DNA of 64,000 bases from positions 15,100,501-15,164,500 of the forward strand of contig NC_091112.1 in NCBI RefSeq assembly GCF_024713975.1, given 5' to 3'. Positions 50,053 to 63,794 of the stretch are shown here, in pieces. This DNA is from Paralichthys olivaceus (lineage: Eukaryota > Chordata > Actinopteri > Pleuronectiformes > Paralichthyidae). The notes under the pieces are model-generated. The model saw nothing but the letters and a program-made list of their open reading frames with translations, ran no database searches and had not been told where the DNA came from. A program made the translations under genes and the position numbers. Position 1 is the first letter of the stretch; every line of letters begins with the position of its first letter.

Positions 50053-51001
50053 TTGTTCACGTCCTCTGCATTTAATGAAAAGATCGAGTCATGTCGAATA
50101 TTGAGGTTTCGGTGGTTTTAATGTCTGTCTTTGGCGCTAGCAGGTTAGCACATGCTAGTCTCCTTGGCATGTCCCACAGCTAAGCTACAGTAACACCGGG
50201 CAGTGGTATTGACATGTGTTCACTGCACAGGGAAGGAAGATAGCAGCTTTTAAACGTGACACTTTGTTTACCCTTTGTAAGTGTATTAATGCTGTAATAA
50301 TCAGACTACGTAGCAGTTTGGATCATATCATGTACATTTTGTAATGATTCATTGTGGCTCTGTTATATTGGTAATATATCAATTCATTCTGATCCACATA
50401 TTCAATTTCCACCAGACAGTTTGCAATAAACAACAAAGTAAATAAGGGCATAACAAATAAATAAAGATGTAAAAGGTGTAGGCTGAAGCTAAAGCTTATG
50501 ACACCGTCCCGTTATAAAAAGTATTAATTTGATTGGTTATGTATAAAAGCGTATCACCTTATTTTTCAAAAATTTTTTAACTTGTACATTGAGCTACATG
50601 TTTCAGTTCCTAATTATATAAATGCCCCAGATGTTACCCCTTTAACACATTCACATCTATCTATCTTTATATATCTGTCCATACCCTTGACCAGAGAATG
50701 TTTCTTCAAATGTACTGAATGTTTTACCAAAAATCCAAAACCCAAAGATATTATGTTTATTATAATATGTAACATCGAGACGCAACATATCTTCCCATTT
50801 GAGAAGCTGGAACCTGAGAAACTAACGGCTTTCTCTGTGATCAAGGACTAATGCTCGAATAATCATTTTAGCTCTACACCACTATATGTATTAAGCAAAC
50901 CTCAGATTAACAGAGAGTCTTATATCAAAAATGTTGATACATTTTGCAACAGTAATTGCATCTGAATTATTTATCTTCTCCTCTTTGCAGCCTTCGACAC
51001 C

Positions 51002-51382
51002 ATGATGCCCCTGCTGTTAAAGCACTTGGCTGCCTCTCTGTCTCGCCAAGTGGCCCAGATGAGCAGCTTAAATCTGAGCTTGTCCTCACCGGCAGCTAGT
51101 GCTTACAGATGTCTCTGCACCCTCACTGCAGCCCCCCGCTCCCTACTCCTTTCATCAGCCAGAGTCTGCTCCATCCAGCCTCCCTCGACTGGCTCCCCCG
51201 CTCAATGTGGACCATCTTTGTTGGGACAGTGTCGGCATCTTCCCTGCATCCAGCCCTCCACTGGAATGAAAACCAAGTCTGCCCTGAAGAGGCGTTGCAA
51301 AGACTGTTTCTTTGTTCGACGAAGGGGACATTTGTTTGTGTTCTGCAAGACAAATCCAAGACACAAGCAGAGGCAGGGCTAA
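51002..51382 (+). CDS. mrpl36: Mitochondrial large-subunit ribosomal protein bL36m
   Basis: This is a mitoribosomal 39S protein, the organellar counterpart of bacterial L36, imported to the matrix. The coding sequence is a single exon of 126 residues that begins 11 bases after an acceptor (CTCTTTGCAG, ending 50990); the first exon is therefore non-coding and probably near 50.0 kb. Residues 1-88 are a long, poorly conserved Ser/Leu/Arg-rich mitochondrial targeting region. Residues 89-126 are the L36 domain, opening [11 protein letters not shown] and ending HKQRQG. Its zinc-ribbon ligands are C99, C102, C115 and H121. Two tandem ATG codons (51002, 51005) compete as start. The gene is head to head with ndufs6, the same pair as in human. 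Confidence 0.95.
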   Translation: MMPLLLKHLAASLSRQVAQMSSLNLSLSSPAASAYRCLCTLTAAPRSLLLSSARVCSIQPPSTGSPAQCGPSLLGQCRHLPCIQPSTGMKTKSALKRRCKDCFFVRRRGHLFVFCKTNPRHKQRQG

Positions 51383-51447
51383 AATGTTGATGGAGGTTTG
51401 AAAATTTGCTTTGAAATTGTGAACAATCAAAACAACTGTGCTGTTAT

Positions 51448-51453
51448 AATAAA
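51448..51453 (+). terminator. mrpl36: Polyadenylation signal AATAAA of mrpl36
   Basis: AATAAA lies about 65 bases after the mrpl36 stop codon, followed by T/G-rich sequence typical of a cleavage site. Confidence 0.7.
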
Positions 51454-53193
51454 TTGTTTGGCTGAATATCTTTTATAGTCTTTTTCACTCTGTTTCCCTC
51501 TAATGGTCAAAAATACGTATTTTATCACTGTGAAGAAACAGAATTCTGACATTTTGTGAACCAGGATTTCCTTTAACCTCCTGCACATTTTACAAGGGAA
51601 ACATTTTATATGATATTAAGCCTCCTAAGTGTCAGTAAATAAAAAGGTCCAGTTTGCAAAGCCTTGAAAATACAGGTGTATGTAGTTCAGATTTCTACAG
51701 ACAGCTGCTTGACTTATTATATCTTTTTTTATTTGAAACAATATGTTATATTTCATGCACCACAAGTTGTTGGGTACTAGCTTATCTGAATATTGTCAAA
51801 GGATCTGCAAATTAGCTCCTCAGTTGATTATTCGCCTGTTGATTGTCAGTCTTCCACATGAGGGAGCCAAAGTCTTTGCTACATTCATACAGGATTGAGC
51901 CTGCTTTTGAAATACACAAATGTCTCTTTGATGCCCTCTTTCTAACCAGTGTTACCCTTCATACATTGTCCCTATCATCCTCTGGTTGACTCAAATCAGT
52001 ATTCATCCTAACAGAAGAAACACAAGAGAATCATCTGTTGAAGGTTTTCTCTTCTTGCATTGTTGAAAATCTATCTGTTTCTCTCTATGGCCACACCAAT
52101 TGTGTTACCTCTGAAAGCCAGAGAAAGCACAATGCACACAGCAACACTGACAGACTGTGACACGAAAACAAAGCAGCCATAGAAACCTGTCTGGTTTGAA
52201 ATGTGTTTGGCAACAAATACTGAGACTGAAACTGCCACCCTGCAAAAATAGTTCTTGTTAATATTTGCTGAAGGAGTTACAATTTAGAACATCTGGAGAA
52301 TTTGCAAGTATACTTTGTTGTTTCATCTGAGTATTGATTTCAGAGAGCACATATTTGCTATTATTCAATGGAATTCCACTGAAGCACCTGACAAACACAC
52401 AATAAAAGAGAGAGAGAGAGAGAGAGATCTTATCCTACATGCAGCATTCTGTTACGAGTCAGTAAGAGAGTTTTCTCACCTTGAATTAACTACCAAAGTT
52501 CAGCAGGGATCATTAGTAGTTACAACTCAGTGAGCAGCTTAGTACCTAGAGGTTTGTGAGATGAACACATGCATATTTGCTGTGAAGTTGATGAACCAGT
52601 CGGCCCAAATGTAAATCTGTCGTCTGTGGTTATAAGACAACAAAGTCTGTTTTAAGTGAGCAGTCGCTGTCATGTAGAAAATAAGCACTTCCTCAAACAA
52701 CCCTCCCTCTTCTTGATGAATTCAGTGGATTTGAGATCAACTTGCTGATTTTATCACAGGATCATGGCACATAATTACTCTCATAAAAAAAAACCGAGCT
52801 CTTACTTTATTAGCCACACTGTTCCTCTCTTCCTGTAAAGAGAGGTTTTATTTATATTTACCCTCCACCTTATTGAAACAAATAGGATTGACAAAATACT
52901 AGACACACCTGTGACTAGATGCTGCACAAATGGAATCAGGTGTATTTAGGTGCAAAAAGCATTTTGTCCATCTTAACACAAATGTTACCATGAGAAATGC
53001 GGGGGACAAATTGAGCACAATTGCACATTGAGGAAGTTTTGTCAGTGATTCACATTTCCTGATTCAATAAGGTATACATTGTGTTTCCTTGTTCACTAGA
53101 TTTGAGAACAACCACAACTCATTATAATTTGAGTATTGCTTCTTGTTTTAGCACATTGTGCATGAGAGCACCAACAATTTATTAACACTATAG
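51454..53193. other. Intergenic mrpl36 - lpcat1, no gene seen
   Basis: AT-rich sequence with short open frames only; a short (GA)n lies at 52408-52427. Nothing else recognised. Confidence 0.4.
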
Positions 53194-53630
53194 CTGTGCC
53201 TCAATTCAGGAACTGCAAAGGTCAAACGGAAATGAGACAGTCTGGTCGACAGCTAGTCTCATTGATCAGCATCACCAGCTTGTCCCACCATTGTTGAGCT
53301 GCAGTTGGACATGCCAAGAAAGTTTTAATGCCCCTTATTTATTTTTTTTAAATGCGTACCATTAGCTGTTAGGTTGAGTCAAAGCGTGATTCTCAAGCGT
53401 TTGAGGTCTTGAAGCTTGCAGGTGCCATATCCTCTTAAAAACCGGTTAATCAATAAAGCACAATGAATCCTAGAATAGGTTGGACTGGGAAGGATCCACC
53501 TGTTTGAGCCCTTGATTCTCTGGCATTTGTCAGTCATTTTAGAAGAGCCTTCGAAATGGGACAGTCTAGCTGATGCAATTGTTCTTCAAATGCAACCTTA
53601 GGAGGATGCTGCACCTGGATTGAGACACAG
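53194..53630. mobile_element. Dispersed repeat, family A, copy 2, with terminal inverted repeats
   Basis: The left end CTGTGCCTCAATTCAGG (53194-53210) pairs with the right end CCTGGATTGAGACACAG (53614-53630), 15 of 17 bases. It is therefore a non-autonomous DNA transposon, possibly hAT-like. The right half is homologous to 7250-7541. A clear target duplication was not seen. Confidence 0.6.
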
Positions 53631-53899
53631 ATGATGTCATATTTAGTTTTATGGCTATTGTTGTTAAGTGACTAGTTTATTTCAAAAAAATATTACAATC
53701 AAGACAGGGGCATTTCAGGGGCCAGTCAGATTTTAGAGGCGGGACCATAGCCCCCCTGGCCCCGCCCTTTGGTCCATCCCCGACCCAAAACCCCAAAGTT
53801 TTATTTTGTGTTTGTTTTATATAACACACATAATACACACTACATTATGCAGATATAATATCATGGCTAAATTACCTTTTCAATGTGACCCTAAAATAA

Positions 53900-54162
53900 T
53901 AAAATAAAAAATGAACGCTGAGATCTATCACCTTGATCCGAGACCTTTTTATATACTCTATGTGCGAGACACGGGAATCTTATTTTGAAAGTCACCACCG
54001 GATGCTGTTGGTGGATGGTGACGGAGCGCGTCTGCTTCCTCGTCCAGCATCAGTGCCTCTGCTCCGGGGAGAGGAAGCTGGAGTGAGCGCTGCAGAGGAC
54101 CGCGTAACACCCCGAGACATAGTGGACACACCTCGACCCCTCTGTGTGAAGGTTTGTCGGCC
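53900..54162 (+). promoter_or_regulatory. lpcat1: Probable lpcat1 promoter and 5' UTR
   Basis: GC content rises here, with CpGs (for example GGTGACGGAGCGCG near 54018), directly upstream of the lpcat1 first coding exon. No TATA box is seen. Placement is by position and composition only. Confidence 0.3.
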
Positions 54163-57100
54163 ATGAAGTTGTCAAGCAGTCGCCCCTCCAGAGTGGGAAG
54201 AAACCCCTTCATCCACAAGCTGAGATTCACCATGACAGAGAAGATCAAGGTAAGAAATGAACATGCAGGAGAAATCATTCTGCACTCTGAGGTGAGTAGA
54301 TACTCACTTTCCTGTGGGTGTTGTATACAGGGGGATCTGAATATTGTAGTTGTAAAACAAAGAAAACATAGGGAAGAACTTTTAAAACACAGAAGCAGAG
54401 CTACAATATCACCTGGGAAATGTGGTTTCTCTTTGATTACCTGTTTGTCATAAAGATTAGAACATGACTGGCCTTTAAGTGGTCCTCACAGCAAACAATC
54501 CAAATAGACAAAAGCCATGTGTTCAACTAAACATGCATTACTTCTGCAAAGTCTCTCCACAGATTGCACACTCTCTCACAGTCTGCTATAATGTATACTA
54601 CAAGTTAAGGTCTCACTTTTATTTTAGTAACCTATGACATGAGAGCACCATGCTGATCCTCCACGTTGTTATCTGAACCATGTGGTGTCATTATGTGACC
54701 AGCCACTACCCCACATTTCCCTGGATGGATTTACACCGCCCAGCAGCTGAAGCCCATACATTACTTTACTGTAACTGTCATACTGATGCATGCCAATCAG
54801 GGTAACATGACCTGGACCTCCTCCCACGCTCTCCGCCTGTCAGTCAACACTTTTCTGTTTCTTGTTTCTTTTGACTCATCCAGTTGAGTGTGTGCACAGG
54901 CACACAGTGTTTTCGCTGGGTTGTGAGCACAGGGGTAAACAAGCTGAAGGCTTGCCAAGTTTCATATGTGCTCGTTATACAGAGCGCATTGTTAAAATAA
55001 CTCACGGTACTCCTTATTAGAGTGGATCAGTTTTCAGGATGTCACAACAAGAGTGACTAGGGGTTGTGGAGTTAGGTCAAAGTCATTTTTTATGATCTGT
55101 CTAATTAGGGACATTCCATGTGGGGAAGCCGTCCTGACTCGTACTCAGATATAGCACATTTGAAGGAGATCGCAAAGCACATGATAAAGCAAGGCATCTG
55201 CTGGAGGCCAAACATGACCATGCAGGTGGGAGGTGAGATATCCTGCTGGTCGTGGTACACATGAACCCCTGTGGCTACGCCCTAAATCAACCTCAAATCA
55301 ATGGAATCTCTCTGCTGGAGGACGGTGTCCTCATCAATCAGCCGATGGATCAATGGGGTTTCATACCTCGTGATTGGGGAGGACTACTGACAGCGTGACA
55401 CATTGCTAACACAGTCTGACTGACCAGCAGATGGGATAATATCACCTAGCTGGGGTTGAGTCTTCATTCTTTCCCAATAGAAGCTGTCTGAACCTCTGAA
55501 ACTAGCTGATTTCTGTTCTGTGGAAGCAATTGTACAATCATGAGGAAGAGGAGGAAGTGCACTCCATCTGCTCTGCCTCCATCAGGTTCATCTGTTTCCC
55601 CACAGCCTCAGGGCCCTGAGGTGCCTGCTTTCATTCACAGCAAAACATACAAAGCACAAGGCACAGGAAATGTCCCTTTATGTTGGCACCGTCGGCTCCC
55701 AACATGTTCCACTGAGACAAGTCACCACGCTTTTCAGCTTAGCTTCATGAAGATACTTCTGACGTCTGTGGTTCGTCCTCACCATTTTCCCAGCACTGTT
55801 GTTGCAGTGCTAATGTCTGTATTAGTTTGTTTAGTTCTTTGTCAGTTTTCCCACTGGAAGTTGTAGTAAATTGTAAACAGTTGTGCGTCTGTGCCCGACA
55901 GCAGCAGCAGCAGTCCAGTGAAATTAAGCTGGACCATGTGTTTGCCAGAGTCTGTTTCACTCCTCGTGCTGCCTCTGGTGTAGCAGTGAGGTGTGTTTTT
56001 CCACTTCACCAATGCAGATACATGCAAACAAGCACAAGCTCTGCCTGAACACAAGTGTTGCTTCCTTAATGCCACAGGCTTTAAATGTGTAAGACTGCAT
56101 GACATGCATATCTTTCAGGGTGTGTGTCTGCTTTTTGTGTGTTTTTTTTATATAAGTGCTGCCACATATACACGTATATGCACGTTGTCTTCCTGCCAGT
56201 ATTTTGGATCCAACTTCTAGCAAACACGAGAAGCAACAATGCAGGTCGACTAGATCAGCGAGTGGAACAGACATTAGCACAAACTCCAGCTGAGTCGCGT
56301 TGCAGCACACAGACATGACTACCAACTTGATTGGGTCCCCCTCTCAGATATCAATCAGTTATCCAACAACTGATATTTTTGGCTATTTCAGTGTCTTGCA
56401 CAGGCCTTCTAAAGACAGTTGGAAAATAAATTCAGCAGTTATGTTTTTTTATTACTTATCTTTATTCAAAACAGACACAAATCAAAGCACAGAAAAATAA
56501 TCCAAGAGCAGAGGAGTAGTCAGAGAGCAGACATTTAATGAACAGGGCAAAATATCTGGGTGCAAGTGCATAGTTTGAGCTCTAATGTAAACATAAGCAG
56601 GGGTTATTTCAGTGAGAGCACAGGGCTTTGAGTGAGAGCAGCATTACAAAATCTGAAGGTGAAATCAATAAGTCCTGCTCTCAAACTGAAAGACCATGCT
56701 CTTGAATAAAGATAGAAAAAAACAAAACACAATCATCCCACAATTTTACTTCTGGGAAAACGAATAAATAAGTGTAACCAGGGGCGTTCAACAAGGTAAT
56801 CAAAGCTGGCAGTTGACTGTGGCCTTGAGAATGGCTGTTTGAGGTTAGTCCACAACAACAACAATGGGAACCCCCTTAAATTCTATGATCGGCTATATAC
56901 AGAGGACTGCAACGACTCCATGTTAGGAAAATCCCATTGTGCTACTAGCGGTAGAGGTTTGTCTAAATGTGTGATAATATATTTTAAAAATATATATTTT
57001 TCTGTTTTGTTTCTTTAAGTTGAGTTTACTTCGATGTAGGGCCCCCTCCAGGTCCCTTTTGCAGAGGCCCCCTTAAATTTCTCAGATATAACATTAAGTC

Positions 57101-58785
57101 CAAATGCCTGACCTCACTCTCTGCCTGTCACCTGGTCTTCATCTGTACGACTGCAACCGTGGTTTATTAAAAACAATTAGCCAGGAGACATTAGACCCCA
57201 CCACAGGGTATAGAGCAGTTAGAAGTATGCTGGGCCATGATGCTCAGGGGAGTTGGGTGTTATGTTGCCCGGTAACGGAATAACAGATAAATGTGTTTAA
57301 GTGAAGGTCTGAAAATTTAGTTCGATCAATCAGAAATAACATTCTCATTTTATTATTTCAAAAAATAGGTTGACAAATCTTTTGTTCACCCAACACAAAA
57401 TATTTCATTTACTTCGAAAAAAGGAAGCAAATTATTACGTTTGAGAACCTGGATGCATCACATGTCTTTTTTAAATTGCTAATTAATTTTCTCCCAACCA
57501 GGTTATTGATTAACTGACTCATCGTTGCAGCTCTAGAATCAATACAGAACATGGTTAGCACAACAGCAGATCCAGCCTTCCCCCCAGTGGCCAGCGACAT
57601 CACCCCTTCTCACCTGTGCTAGGGGTGAAAGTAGTGACATAGTATTCCATGCTCATAATGTTGGAGTGCTTGCGAGAGACAGATTTAAAAAAAAATTGCC
57701 TGAATTAATTCAGCTATGGAGATATTCTGACAAGATCCCAAAACACTGGAAACTTACAGTTCCTATAAAGTCATTTATTCAGACCTCCCGATGATGGGGC
57801 ACGTTCGATCTCAAAGTTTTGTTATTGTTTCCTGGTTGAACGACACGCTTTCCAGAAACAGTGTGCAACAGGATTTAAAGGGACGTTTTCTCTCATTTGG
57901 TGGGTGTGTCAGAGGTATTGACTAAACAGTAGCTACATGTCTGTTAACCCTTTAGTAATAAAAGGCAGGCCACACAATTGATTCTCAAGTTTTCTTGAAA
58001 TGCGGCAGCTGCTGCTTGGTATGGCACTAACTGAGAATGTTGGACAATATATTTGTTAAAGTTGCTTTTCAATCTTAACTTACATAAAGGGTTTTTGTAC
58101 AAGTGGATTTCCACAACTCCTTTCTCATGTTTCCACATATTCCTTTACGCGTTTTGATGTTACAGTGTCTGCAGAAAGTGAAGTATCAAACGTGTATTTA
58201 AATCCATGTCATCTACCTTCTCCACAACAGCGACAAGAATGGTATGGTAATGGTAATGGAATCTCCTCATTTGCCATAGTTACAATGCTTGCATATCACA
58301 TGTTCAATGAATCCCCATCTATGTTTAAATAAACGTCTTGCTACATTTTGTCCAGGCTGAACGCAGCCATGACATTTTGTTAGAGTCGATGTCACTTGTG
58401 ATTCTATCAGTATGAAATCACCAGGGTTATTTACTTAGACCAACAGAAAAGTACCTTCACTGGTAAATTAGAGAATTATTTCATTTTGATAAGTTAAATC
58501 CAGCAGATAATTCATTCATTCAAACATTTCAAATAAGGTTTAAATAATGATTTGATTTTGCAAAACCAATAACAACATCCTTTTACTGCTGTGCGACTGA
58601 TGGCTCCCTGCAGCTTCAGCTTTACCATATGTCCCTTCTGCTTGGTGAGGCCCCACCCTCAGTGTGTATGCATGTGCTAACTGTGCATTATAGGTGATGC
58701 TATATGTCAGATGTTTGCCTTTTCATGTGATGCACTTGTGTGTATATGTGTGCATTAGAGTCCAGCTGACTGACTGACTGACTGG

Positions 58786-58820
<35 letters not shown>

Positions 58821-61800
58821 GTTTGTCTGTAGACAATGGAAGTGCTGTGGATGATGCCTTAATGGCCTCTGACAGCTTTATGGATGCCATACGTACACAC
58901 AGAAGGTGTGTGTGTTTGTGTGTGAAGAGACAATGGGAACATCGTGGTTTCCCAGAGTCTCCTGAATATTTAACACACTGCAGAGAGGCCACCATTAAAA
59001 TCTTCCCCTCAGGTCAAAAGACATTTGCTTCTCTTTTGTCTACACACTCATTAGGATAATACAACAGGATATTTGTCTTTTTGCGTTTCTATTTCCCTGA
59101 ATTCAATGGAGATCCAAAGTAAATGAAATATAAACAATGGAAAAAAATCTACCTCAGCTCAGTTTTGAGAAGCTGCCATCATTACTCACAATTGAAAAAA
59201 ACTCTCATTAGAGCCACAGATGAACAAAATGAAACTTTTATTTACAAACTGAGCAGAGTTCCTCATGACAAGTCAAATTATCTTCATGTGTCAAAGTGAC
59301 GCAGGGCCCCTTTACCACTGTTGTTCTCAACGCTAAGGAGCACAGTAACAGTATATTGCCTTAAAACCTTTGAGTGGCTTTTATATTGGAGTGAGGATAT
59401 GTGATATGAGTGAGCCCAGCTTACTGAAGTGTATTTTCTATCGCAAAAATTCAAATCATCAGCTGTGGAAGGGGCTGTTACTCTCATAAAACACTGGAAA
59501 CTGCTCGCTTCCACCCCGCCCCAGCTCATTCTCATGCCGCCTCCCGAGAAAATGTCAGCACATCTTCCCAGATGGATTCGTTAAGCTCTGGTGATGAGTG
59601 CGCTGCGCGTCAGGCGGAGTGGGGGGGCAGGGAGGGGCGTCATAAATCAACCCCATTACTGCTTATTTATTAATACAGGCCTGCTGTGTGCACCTGGGCT
59701 CATCCAGGGAGAGAGATGCACATGAAGAAAGGGAAGACAGGACAGGAAGAAGGAGGAGGGGGTTAGATATGATTCCCCAGAGTGATGACAGAAAGCACAT
59801 CAATGCAAAGTAGGAGGAATGCAGTTGAAGGGTGAGCAGCATGATAAATGAAGGTGCACCTAAGCAAATAGACACAGGGAGTGAGAGATTGATGGATGGA
59901 TGGATTGAGGAGAGGGATTCCCCTGAGACCACAGATTACTGTAAAGCAGACGGGGAGGCTGATGAGAGTGGAACGAGAGAGAGAGAATATAAAAGAGAGA
60001 TTGAGTGGGGGCTCGGACATGGAGGAGGAAGGAGCTTTAAATGTCACACAGTCCGAATTTACACTGCAGGCCATGACATTTTGACACTCTTAGAACACAC
60101 ACACACACACACAGCACATCTCTCTCATTACGCAGTAATAGAAAAGCCATGACAGGTCTTGTGTGTGGCTTCAATAAACTTTATTTCAGTGACAAGACTT
60201 AAACCTCATGACCAGAGGATGAAGTCAGCCACATGTGCTACTTGCAGAGTTGCCTTAACTTCCTGTATTTCCTGCCTTACAGTGAGATCTCACTGGCATT
60301 ACCCCATAAACAAAAGATCTTATGTTTTTATGATCACAAAAGGCCAGCTTTTTTCAGCAAATATAAATTGCCACTAGAAATGCATTGCGAGAGTAAGACA
60401 GAGTTTTAGGACAAACTTAAAGGGACACAATTGGAGATTTGGGGAATAAAGTCGTAATTTAACAAGAATCAAGTCTTAATTTTTTGGCTGCTTGTCATTT
60501 TTGACTGGTAATATCAGAGGATCAGTCACCTTTGTTAAAATGAGGAATGTGGAGCACCTTGTTAAGTTCTACTTTAGTGTAGGTTTCACAAGTAATACAT
60601 ATTTCGAAGAAAGAATCCTAACACTCCATCCTACGACGAGCTTTGTCTGAGAGGAGACATAGTTTTGGACATTCTCACAGATGGTTTAGAGACAATCTCT
60701 GAGCCCATCTGCAGTTATCTGGGGAGGAATTGGCCTTTGGGGGAACTAGACAATATTTTGTGTCTGTGAGTTTAGACAGTGGATAACAAGTCGTACACCT
60801 TTTAGAAACTAGTTTGCCTACATATTCTACATATTCTAACATGCAGAATCTATTCATGCAGACATGTTTGACTGACTGCACTTTCTACATTCCAAATATA
60901 AATCATCAATATGTGCAATTAGTAGGTATCTTGTTATTATATAAACAAGTAGATGTCAGACATATAAGCCTGTAAGCGCTGGGGTTTCTTACCAGGAAAG
61001 TGTGATTAGAACATGACTGAACATGACTAAACTTTCTGTGTGTCTGTGAGTGTGTGTATGAGAGTTGGACTGTTGTGTGTGTTAAGTCCTCTAGACCCTG
61101 TAGGATGTGCAGGAAACCTTTTTTTGTATAGGAATGTACAGTATGTACAGTATGTGTACATTTGAAATTGCAGAATGTACTAACGTGACTATGTATATCG
61201 TGTATTATTTTTACCTTTTTTCACATACCCACACACACATCCTCTTTCTCGTCCTCTGTCTCCTTCAGATCGGACTGATGTCGGTCACAGTGTTTCCCGT
61301 GCGGCTGCTGCTGGTGTCCTTCTTCATGCTGTTGGCGTGGCCCTTCGCCTTCACAGCCTCCCTGGGCCGCTCTGAGTTTGTCATGGAGCCTCAGCCATGG
61401 TGGAGGAGGTGTGTGTGTGGAGAAAGAGTTTGGTTTGAGGAGCTTCTTCAAAGGGCTGTGAGATGGTTGAGACATTTGAAAGTTCAGGTTAGAGTAAGGG
61501 TAAGGGGCAATGCAGTATACATTGTGTCCTCAAAACTCTAGAAAGACAAAGTGAGCTTGAATGATACTAAGACTAAAGGGCATTACACGACACTGTTCTG
61601 TCAAGCGGAGCTGAGCAAACAAGCCTTTTGACAACTGCAGGATTATCTACTGTTTATTAGCGTCCACTGAAAATGATTCTTGTGTCTGCTGAGGTTTGAA
61701 AGTGCTAATCTCTGCATCGACTGTCCCAGGTTTATAGATCTTTGTTTACGAGTGATCATGCGAGCCATGTGGTTTTGCGGAGGGTTCCACTGGATCAAGG

Positions 61801-63354
61801 TAAAAGGGGAACGGGCAGCACCCTCCGAAGTTCCCATCCTCACCGTGGCGCCGCACTCGTCCTACTTCGATGCCATCCCCGTCACCATGACCATGTGCTC
61901 CATCGTCGCAAAACTGGAGAGCGGGAGCATTCCCATCTGGGGCAGTGAGTTCAGCATATTTCCATCAATGGGTTTACTGAAAAGAAATGAACAGAGCAGT
62001 TGATGTGCCTTAATGACCTACAGCAGGTTTCATTTAATGAAAAATAAAGAAAAAAGACATTTTTGCCTCCTCGCAATTAACATCTGAGTCACTGTAGTAT
62101 GTGAAATGAATAAATTCACATGTTGAAGTTGTTTAGTTATAAATTGAATGATCTGGCTTTTTTACATATATATAAAAATCTATTATACTGAATAACAGTT
62201 TCCTGTTTTTCATCAAGGTTTTCTAAATAAGTTAATTGCTCACTGAACCATACAGTGCATTCAGGCACCATATGTTGCACGTGGGTGTAGATACGATTTC
62301 AGGACAGCCTCAAAATGATCATTGCATGTGTCCCTGAATAAACAGATGTGGATGCATTTTTCTGTGATAATTAACTGCATTTAAATATGGTGCTGCTGTA
62401 AAAAACTCAAGCGCTGTCACTACCTGTATAAACGAGTCCTGTGTGTTTTGTGTGTTCAGTGAGTTGGTCTGTACGAAAATTGAAAATCCGTCGACCCACT
62501 TAACATACAGACAATTGAATACTATAGTCGCAATTAAAATGTTAAAAAGTCATTATTCTGAGTTTTAAAAATTAATTAAAATCTGAAACTGTAATAGAAA
62601 CATTTACAGTAGCTATAAATGAAATTTAAAATGTATATCACTGGAACAGTATTTGAGCTTTTCCTAGTCTAAAAACCACCATGTTTACTGTAAACTCCAG
62701 TGAGCAGTGTCTCCCTGCAGCAGGACATGTTCATGTTTGGAAGCATTGAGGCTTCCAGGGTTCAAATGTGTGTAAATATGGGTATATGTTTTGGTACTAA
62801 TCGAACATTATATCATACAACACCTCACTGACTCCCTTACTGCTCCACATGCTTCTCTATGGTCTCCTCTCATCTACTGTAGCTTCCATTTGGAAATTGG
62901 TTGCATGTTCATTTTTTAAAGTCAAATGTTGATAATCAATTCTCAAAATCCTCTCAACATGACGCTAAAATGAATCAATAAATGTCAGTCCAGGGAAAGA
63001 TTAATCAATGCTTTCAAATTGAAGATGAACTTAACTTCACCCTTGTTCTGACACGCATCTTAAATCTGCCTCTTCATCATCTCCCCACCAGCTCTGATCA
63101 GCTACATCAGGCCAGTGTTCGTGTTTCGGTCCGACCAGGACTCCAGGAAAAAAACTGTAGAGGAAATTAAGCGGAGAGCACAGTCTGGAGGGGAGTGGCC
63201 TCAGGTATATGAATATGAATGTTCACACAAAATAATGACACACAACACACACGCACACCTACGCTCACTTTAATATGTATTTGTTTGTTCCAGATCATGA
63301 TATTTCCAGAGGGGACGTGCACCAACAGGTCGGGTCTCATCTTATTCAAGGCTG
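54163..63354 (+). CDS. lpcat1: Lysophosphatidylcholine acyltransferase 1, 5' part (exons 1-5); gene runs off the window
   Basis: This ER and lipid-droplet enzyme transfers acyl-CoA to lysophosphatidylcholine in phospholipid remodelling (Lands cycle) and lung surfactant and retinal lipid synthesis. Coding exons seen are 54163-54249, 61269-61408, 61730-61944, 63092-63204 and 63294-63354; all junctions are AG/GT and phases agree over about 206 residues. GRNPFIHKLR near the start matches LPCAT1. One hydrophobic membrane segment lies at about 35-60. PlsC-family motif I is H118-SSYF-D123 and motif III is E191-G-T193 (FPEGTCTN). RPVFVFRSDQDSRKKTVEE between them is LPCAT1-like. The ATG is in a good context (GGCCATGA). 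The C-terminal EF hands and ER signal lie outside the window. The first intron is about 7 kb. Confidence 0.95.
54250..61268 (+). other. lpcat1: lpcat1 intron 1 (about 7 kb)
   Basis: No coding exon is recognised. It contains a (CTGA)n/(TG)n tract at 58765-58822, a CA tract at 60097-60113, and a repeat relic at 60442-60482. A GC-richer unique block lies at 59540-59700. Open frames inside have no domain. Confidence 0.5.
58765..58822. repeat. (CTGA)n followed by (TG)n microsatellite
   Basis: Four to five CTGA units run directly into about 18 TG units. Confidence 0.9.
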
Positions 63355-63794
63355 GTATGTGTTCAGACCCCTCACCCCCTCTGTCTTTTCCAGGTGTTAC
63401 TCATGTTGTTGGAGCCTAAAGCTGTTCACACAGTGAAAGTGAGTTAGGGTAAGGTTAGGTCTAGGTTTTTTGTGAGAATAACATCCTCTTCACTATGGGA
63501 CACAACAATAGCAACCTCTCAGTAACCTACACAACAGAAATGGCTAAAGTTTCAACAACGATTTGTTCCTTTCGTCGACAGTGGGCCAGAACGACTGGGA
63601 TATGTTACAGAAATACAAAGAAGCCAGAGTGTTTTTTCTCTTCCTGTAGGAGAATTGTAATGGGTGGAGATGGATCCAGCTATGAGAGATTAAAGTTGGG
63701 TGAAGGTTTGACAAGTTGTAGTTATGGTTAATGTTAAATCAAATACAAGGGAAATTAATCTTAGTGTAATGTCTTCTGAAGAAGTTGAGACATA

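Noticed and set aside
58833-58905. Possible 73-bp exon in lpcat1 intron 1 (TAG acceptor, GTGTGT donor, reads DNGSAVDDALMASDS)
   Set aside because: Both splice sites come from flanking TG repeats, the length would shift the lpcat1 frame, and no LPCAT1 segment matches.
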